NCBI GenBank assembly: GCA_021205485.1
Contig: JAJPXK010000106.1
Span: 1 to 9,875, forward strand
Direction: 5' to 3'
Length of the DNA: 9,875 nucleotides
Source of the DNA: Clostridia bacterium
GTDB taxonomy: Bacteria; Bacillota; Clostridia; Christensenellales; Borkfalkiaceae
The notes beneath the pieces are model-generated. The model had not been told where the DNA came from. It saw only the letters and a program-made list of their open reading frames with translations, and made no database searches. Made by a program: the position numbers and the translations under genes. Positions 5,543-9,875 of the stretch are shown piece after piece (position 1 is the stretch's first letter; each line of letters opens with the position of its first letter).

Positions 5543-7480
5543 ATGAATAAATTAAAGACCGATTCAACGTTTAATACTTTTATAAAATATTTAATTCCAA
5601 GCATGCTGTCTATGGCGCTCATGGCGGCGTATACATTTACAGATACATTCGTAGTAGGGCGAAAACTCGGCTCGGTGGCGCTTGGCGCCATGGGTATCTG
5701 CACACCCGTCATTACCATAACTTACGCCCTCGGCTTTCTGTTCGGCATGGGCGGCGGCGCGCTCTATTCAATAGAGACAGGCAAGAAAAACGATAAAAAA
5801 GCCAACGGCATTTATTCAACTTCTATGCTTATGTTGTTCGCGCTTGGCATACTGCTCGCCATTCTAGGCAATATCTTTGCCGAACCGTTCGCCCGTTTTT
5901 TAGGCGCGGACGACGTGAATATAAGCTACGTAATGCCCTATCTGCGCTGCGTTGTTACCTATATACCGGGGTTTATGTACGACGTATATATTATGTCTTA
6001 CGTAAAAAACGACGGGCACCCGACAGTGGCCATGATAGCCACCTGTACGGGCACGGGACTTAACATCGTGCTTGACTTCCTGTTTGTGTTCGCGCTTGAT
6101 TTAGGAATGTTCGGCGCGGCAATAGCTACCTGCATAGGCTCGTTTACGGGGCTGTGCATAAACACGGGCTACGCCCTTATAAAAAAGCTGAATATAGTTT
6201 TCCGCATAAAAAATATACTCGCGTCCGAAATGCTGCGTATAGTAAAGGCGGGCGTAAGCGTATTTATACTGGAGAGTTCTTCGGGCATAGTTACTTTTGT
6301 TTTTATAAACAGGGCTACGGCGCTTTACGGCACAGCGGGTTCTTCGGTATATACAATAATTATGAACTGGACGCTCATCTGCTTTAACCTTATAATGGGT
6401 ATAGCGCAGTCAGTCCAGCCTCTTATAAGTGCAAGCTATGGCGCGGGGGATAGCAAAAAAGTTAAAACTTACCGCAAATACTCGCTTATAACGGCCGTCG
6501 CGTTCGGTTTCACGTTTATCGCTATAGGTTACGGTTTTACCCGTCCGCTTGTAAGTGTGTTTGCGAGCGACAGCGAGGAGCTTGTAACTTTAACGGTAGA
6601 CAGCTTCAGGATGTACCTGCCTGCGTACGCCATAATGGGCATAGGCATCTGCATAGGCATCTACTTCCAGGCGATAGAATCTTCGGTAAAGTCGCTTGTA
6701 ATAATGGCTTTAAGGGGCATAATATTGCCCGTTGTCGGCGCGATAGCTTTGACTGCGATATTCGGCGGCGCGGGGCTTTGGATAACCGTTCCCTTGGCTG
6801 AAATTGTAACGGCAATCGTCGCCGTGGCGCTTCTTTTGACAAGCGAAAGAAAACATACAAAAGCCGTTACGGAAAGCAAGCCGCTTGACGGAATCAAGGC
6901 AGAGCATACCATTATAGTTATAAGCAGGGAGTTCGGCTCGGGCGGCCGCGAAATAGGCGGCATTGTGGCAAAAAAACTCGGCGTGCCCGTATATGATAAA
7001 AGTATAAGCCAGCTAACGCAGGCACAGAGCGGTTACGACAGCGCGGTTATAGACGATATGGAACACAAAAAAGACAGTTTTGCCTACGGGCTGTACTCGC
7101 GCGGCCATTACGTTCCTATCCGCAACGAGATTTTCAAGGCGCAAAGCGACGTGCTTTTAAGCCTCGCCGAAAAAGGAAGCTGCGTTATGATAGGCAGGTG
7201 CGCCGACTATATCTTACGCGGTAAATATAAAATTTTATCGGTGTTTATACACGCCCCGATAGAAGCGCGCACGGAAAGGGTTATGGAGTACGACGGCTGT
7301 ACTAAAAAAGAGGCTATGCAGAAGATTACAGAAAGCGACAAGGCGCGAAGAAGCTACCATAACTTTTACACCGACATCAGATGGGGACATTCGCAAAGCT
7401 ACGATTTGACCATAAACAGCGCCATAGGCTTTGAAAAAGCCGCGGATATTATTATAGAAGCCGCGCAAAGGGAGCAATAA
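5543..7480 (+). CDS. MATE transporter fused to a cytidylate-kinase-like domain
   Basis: A 645-residue two-part protein. Residues 1 to about 430 form a MATE exporter with about 12 membrane segments. FTDTFVVGRKLGSVALGAMG (27-46) and the second-half motif MGIAQSVQPLISASYGAG match the family. After a polar linker (about 432-452), residues 454-645 form a soluble domain of the cytidylate kinase-like family: ISREFGSGGREIG is the family's P-loop-like start, IGRCADYIL follows, FIHAPIEARTERV resembles the kinase core strand, and DKARRSYHNFY...W sits in the lid/C-terminal part. The reading frame is continuous, so the fusion is genuine in this sequence. The kinase would lie at the cytosolic C-terminus. 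The start is preceded by AGAGG with 7-nt spacing, 56 bp after tyrS. Substrates of either half are unknown; the kinase domain need not phosphorylate CMP. Confidence 0.9.
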   Translation: MNKLKTDSTFNTFIKYLIPSMLSMALMAAYTFTDTFVVGRKLGSVALGAMGICTPVITITYALGFLFGMGGGALYSIETGKKNDKKANGIYSTSMLMLFALGILLAILGNIFAEPFARFLGADDVNISYVMPYLRCVVTYIPGFMYDVYIMSYVKNDGHPTVAMIATCTGTGLNIVLDFLFVFALDLGMFGAAIATCIGSFTGLCINTGYALIKKLNIVFRIKNILASEMLRIVKAGVSVFILESSSGIVTFVFINRATALYGTAGSSVYTIIMNWTLICFNLIMGIAQSVQPLISASYGAGDSKKVKTYRKYSLITAVAFGFTFIAIGYGFTRPLVSVFASDSEELVTLTVDSFRMYLPAYAIMGIGICIGIYFQAIESSVKSLVIMALRGIILPVVGAIALTAIFGGAGLWITVPLAEIVTAIVAVALLLTSERKHTKAVTESKPLDGIKAEHTIIVISREFGSGGREIGGIVAKKLGVPVYDKSISQLTQAQSGYDSAVIDDMEHKKDSFAYGLYSRGHYVPIRNEIFKAQSDVLLSLAEKGSCVMIGRCADYILRGKYKILSVFIHAPIEARTERVMEYDGCTKKEAMQKITESDKARRSYHNFYTDIRWGHSQSYDLTINSAIGFEKAADIIIEAAQREQ

Positions 7481-7492
7481 TATTCAGAAAAT

Positions 7493-7525
7493 AAAAAGCG
7501 GGACTTTTAATAAGCCTTGCTTTTT
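7493..7525 (+). terminator. Terminator after the MATE-kinase gene
   Basis: AAAAAGCGGG (7493-7502) pairs with CTTGCTTTTT (7516-7525) through 10 pairs including two G-U. The run of T's is completed by the 3' arm plus TATATTT. It lies between two convergent genes. As minus-strand RNA the two G-U pairs become mismatches but seven pairs remain, so it may also serve the hydrolase gene. Confidence 0.65.
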
Positions 7526-7529
7526 ATAT

Positions 7530-8396
7530 TTAACTTTGCCGTTCGTTATTATAAACGGCGGCCATCTCTGCGGCGATGACGGCATGGCCTGCGGCGTTAG
7601 GGTGAAAATCAAGACTGAATGCGGATAAATCTGCATTGGTAAGGGTATTCTGTGAGGCGTTAAAAACTGAATATATATCCACAATATTGTAATCAGCCGA
7701 AGCGGACTGCTTAAACAGTGAATTATAATACGATACGCCTGTTTCAAATAAGTTTACTATGTTTGGAAAGCCCGTAATCCATCTGTATGGATTATACTGG
7801 TTTGCAATAAGTATGCGTACATCAGGATTAATTTTCTTTATTTTGGATGCAACAGCATTTACGTTTGCAATACAGGCTGTTACGGCGGTATTGAATATGG
7901 CTGAATCTATCATTTCAGCACTGTAATCGGCGCTGTTTAGCTTAAATAGTATATTTAAAATCGGCGGAAGATTGTTTAAGGGATTGGTAAGTACCGAGTA
8001 TACATTTTCGGCAGTGTAGCCGTCGCCTATAATTTCTGCAACAAAGGCATAAAAGGCAGACATAAGGTCGTTGCCGCCTATGGATATAGTAATTATATTT
8101 GCCGATTTAATTGCATTTACGTAAATTCCGTAGTCGGCGCCGTCCTCTTCAAGCGCGGCGCTAAGTTCGCTTGCCCGCTGCCCGTCTATCGCAAGGTTAG
8201 CGATAAGATCGGCATGCGTACTTTCGGCAAACAGCGTAGCGTAGCCTTTTTGCCCGTCTTTTAATCCGTAGCCTGTGGTGATGCTGTCGCCGATAGCAAG
8301 ATAGCGTTTATTTGTACCCCTTTTATCGGAAGGCTGGTCTTTATATATTGTATCTCTTATTTTTGTCAATGATGTAGAATTATTAGTGTCGTTCAT
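7530..8396 (-). CDS. SGNH/GDSL-family hydrolase, probably cytoplasmic
   Basis: A 288-residue esterase or lipase-like enzyme of the GDSL superfamily. Block I is LAIGDSITTGYG with nucleophile Ser38, block II carries the oxyanion Gly72 (AIDGQRASEL), block III is ISIGGNDL with Asn109, and block V is LDFHPNAAGH with Asp263 and His265. The Asp and His are one residue apart (D-x-H) rather than the commonest D-x-x-H. No signal peptide or membrane anchor is visible: the N-terminus (about 30 residues) is polar and charged, so the enzyme likely works inside the cell. The likely reaction is hydrolysis of an acyl or acetyl ester, substrate unknown. The start codon has only a weak purine stretch (AGAAG) before it, suggesting modest translation. 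It lies downstream of groEL in the same direction, but an inverted-repeat element separates them. Confidence 0.85.
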   Translation of the reverse strand: MNDTNNSTSLTKIRDTIYKDQPSDKRGTNKRYLAIGDSITTGYGLKDGQKGYATLFAESTHADLIANLAIDGQRASELSAALEEDGADYGIYVNAIKSANIITISIGGNDLMSAFYAFVAEIIGDGYTAENVYSVLTNPLNNLPPILNILFKLNSADYSAEMIDSAIFNTAVTACIANVNAVASKIKKINPDVRILIANQYNPYRWITGFPNIVNLFETGVSYYNSLFKQSASADYNIVDIYSVFNASQNTLTNADLSAFSLDFHPNAAGHAVIAAEMAAVYNNERQS

Positions 8397-8412
8397 TTTC
8401 TTCTAAAATTAA

Positions 8413-8489
8413 ATAGGACAACAATGTAAAACCGCAGGAAAATTATATGGCGCCAAACAATTATGCGGGTTTTATCAATGTTGTCCTAT
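8413..8489. repeat. 77-bp inverted-repeat element (terminator or MITE-like)
   Basis: The left arm (8413-8436) and right arm (8464-8489) are imperfect complements of 24 and 26 nt, beginning ATAGGACAACA and ending TGTTGTCCTAT. They differ by a few indels and enclose a 27-nt AT-rich spacer with a GGCGCC palindrome. As minus-strand RNA it forms a long hairpin followed by TTTAATTTT, so it could end groEL transcripts. The outermost bases TA-GGACAACA and TGTTGTCC-TA also fit a tiny non-autonomous transposon with a TA target duplication. No second copy occurs in the window. Confidence 0.6.
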
Positions 8490-8523
8490 CAAAAAGTGTT
8501 CAGTTAAAAGGACGTTCAGTCAA

Positions 8524-9875
8524 TCAATACATTTCTTCGCCGCCTGCGGGTGCCGCGGGAACGTTCTTTTCGGGTATATCCGTTACAATGCTTTCGGTAG
8601 TAAGAAGGGTAGCCGCAACCGAAGCCGCGTTCTGCAGCGCCGAACGGGTAACCTTGGCGGGGTCTATTATGCCGCTTTTTATCATATCGGTGTATTCGCC
8701 CTTCAATGCGTCATAGCCGTAGCCGGGCTTGTTTGCCGTGATGATATTATTGACTATAACCGAGCCGTCTACGCCGGCGTTTGCTGCAATCTGGCGGATA
8801 GGTTCTTCAACGGCTTTAAGCACTATGTTTGCACCCGTCTTTTCGTCGCCCTCAAGCGATTCGGCAAGTTTCTTTATTTCGGGTATGCACGAAAGCAGAG
8901 CTACGCCGCCGCCGGGAACAATGCCTTCTTCAACAGCGGCTTTTGTTGCGGCCAAAGCGTCCTCTATACGCAGCTTCTTTTCCTTCATCTCTACTTCGGA
9001 AGCGGCGCCAACGCTTATAACAGCTATGCCGCCTGCAAGTTTTGCAAGACGTTCATGCAGCTTTTCTTTATCGTATTCAGAGGTCGTCTCTGCAATCTGT
9101 GCCTTAATAGCGGCAACCCTCGCCTTGATGGCTTTGCTGTCGCCGCAGCCGCCTATAATGGTGGTGTTGTCTTTGTCTACCTTGACGGAAGCGGCTTTGC
9201 CGAGCATATCCAAAGTAACGTCCTTAAATTCATAGCCGAGGTCGGAAGAAATCACCGTGCCGCCTGTAAGTACGGCTATATCTTCAAGCATAGCCTTTCT
9301 GTTGTCGCCAAAGCCGGGAGCTTTGACTGCGACGCAATGCAATACGCCCTTGAGTTTATTTAATGTAAGCGCCGTCAACGCGTCGCCTTCCACATCGTCT
9401 GCAATTATAAGAAGTCTTGCGCCCTGCTGAGCGATAGGCTCTATTATAGGCAGGATTTCCTGCAAGGTAGAAATCTTCTTGTCGGTAATTAAAATGTAAG
9501 GCTTGTCAAGCGCGGCTTCCATCTTGTTGGTGTCGGTAACCATATATGATGACGCATAACCCTTATCGAACTGCATACCCTCGACGGTAGAAAGTTCGGT
9601 GTTCATCGTCTTGCCCTCTTCTACGGTTATAACGCCGTCGTCGCCTACAACCCTCATAGCGTCGGCGATAAGTTTGCCTATTTCTTCATCCCCTGCAGAA
9701 ATAGAAGCTACCTGCGAAATACTCTTTTCGCCTTCTACGGGCTTAGATATAGAGTGTATCTTTTCTACAGCGACGTCAACGGCGGCCGAAATGCCCTTTT
9801 TAAGTATAATAGGGTTAGCTCCCGCGGCAAGGTTTTTAAGGCCTTCGCGGATTATAGCCTGCGCGAGGAGCATAG
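8524..9875 (-). CDS. groL: Chaperonin GroEL, 5' end outside the window
   Basis: The C-terminal about 450 residues of the 60-kDa chaperonin, whose double ring with GroES folds cytoplasmic proteins using ATP. The reading frame runs off the right edge. The first visible part (LAQAIIREGLKN) matches GroEL near residue 94, so roughly 92 residues and the P-loop DGTTT are missing from view. Visible features are the intermediate-domain stretch EEGKTMNTEL, the apical polypeptide-binding region GYASSYMV, the hinge region APGFGDNRKAMLEDIAVLTGG, and KLRIEDALAATKAAVEEGIVPGGG with the catalytic Asp equivalent to E. coli D398. The expected full length is about 541 residues. The tail ends PAAPAGGEEMY without the common GGM repeats. 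groES would be expected upstream, outside the window. Confidence 0.97.
   Translation of the reverse strand, partial: MLLAQAIIREGLKNLAAGANPIILKKGISAAVDVAVEKIHSISKPVEGEKSISQVASISAGDEEIGKLIADAMRVVGDDGVITVEEGKTMNTELSTVEGMQFDKGYASSYMVTDTNKMEAALDKPYILITDKKISTLQEILPIIEPIAQQGARLLIIADDVEGDALTALTLNKLKGVLHCVAVKAPGFGDNRKAMLEDIAVLTGGTVISSDLGYEFKDVTLDMLGKAASVKVDKDNTTIIGGCGDSKAIKARVAAIKAQIAETTSEYDKEKLHERLAKLAGGIAVISVGAASEVEMKEKKLRIEDALAATKAAVEEGIVPGGGVALLSCIPEIKKLAESLEGDEKTGANIVLKAVEEPIRQIAANAGVDGSVIVNNIITANKPGYGYDALKGEYTDMIKSGIIDPAKVTRSALQNAASVAATLLTTESIVTDIPEKNVPAAPAGGEEMY

Noticed and set aside
8498..8520. Direct repeat GTTCAGT twice with 16-bp period after groEL
   Set aside because: Only 7 bp, two copies, AT-rich surroundings. 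Easily expected by chance and not a CRISPR or att site by any other sign.
8729..9235. 168-codon plus-strand frame within groEL
   Set aside because: It is a shadow of groEL, whose protein is unmistakable on the minus strand.

Overview
The window looks like a chromosomal segment of an anaerobic Firmicute, most likely an uncultured member of the Clostridia. This rests on the low-GC Gram-positive style of the 5S rRNA core, consensus sigma-A promoters (TTGACA, 17 bp, TATAAT or TAAAAT), strong AGGAGG-type ribosome binding sites, heavy use of ATA for Ile, and clostridial-type GroEL, TyrRS and MATE proteins. No phage, plasmid or CRISPR features were seen. I had no database access, so the taxonomy is inference.

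Left end (1-720): no protein gene. A terminator closes an unseen upstream gene. It is followed by a solitary 5S rRNA-like gene (230-489) that appears to carry two large internal insertions, 58 nt in loop C and 85 nt at the loop A/helix I border. With both removed, the remaining pieces add up to 117 nt, a normal bacterial 5S length, and the two ends form helix I. This is the most unusual thing in the window. A bidirectional terminator at 690-716 separates it from the next operon.

Minus-strand operon (3962 down to 721): a MarR repressor, a MATE exporter and a subtype B tannase. The genes are 3 bp apart (marR-MATE) and overlapping by ATGA (MATE-tannase). The operon is driven by a perfect sigma-A promoter covered by a palindrome that is probably the MarR operator. 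Together they suggest a response to galloyl esters or other plant phenolics: sense, export and hydrolyse.

Plus-strand unit (4080-7525): a consensus promoter, a leader of about 425 nt made of successive hairpins ending in a terminator directly before the start codon (attenuation), then a tyrosyl-tRNA synthetase lacking its whole C-terminal S4 domain, then a MATE transporter fused in frame to a cytidylate-kinase-like domain, and a terminator.

Right end (minus strand): a cytoplasmic SGNH/GDSL hydrolase, a 77-bp inverted-repeat element in the gap, and the 3' part of groEL, which runs off the window.
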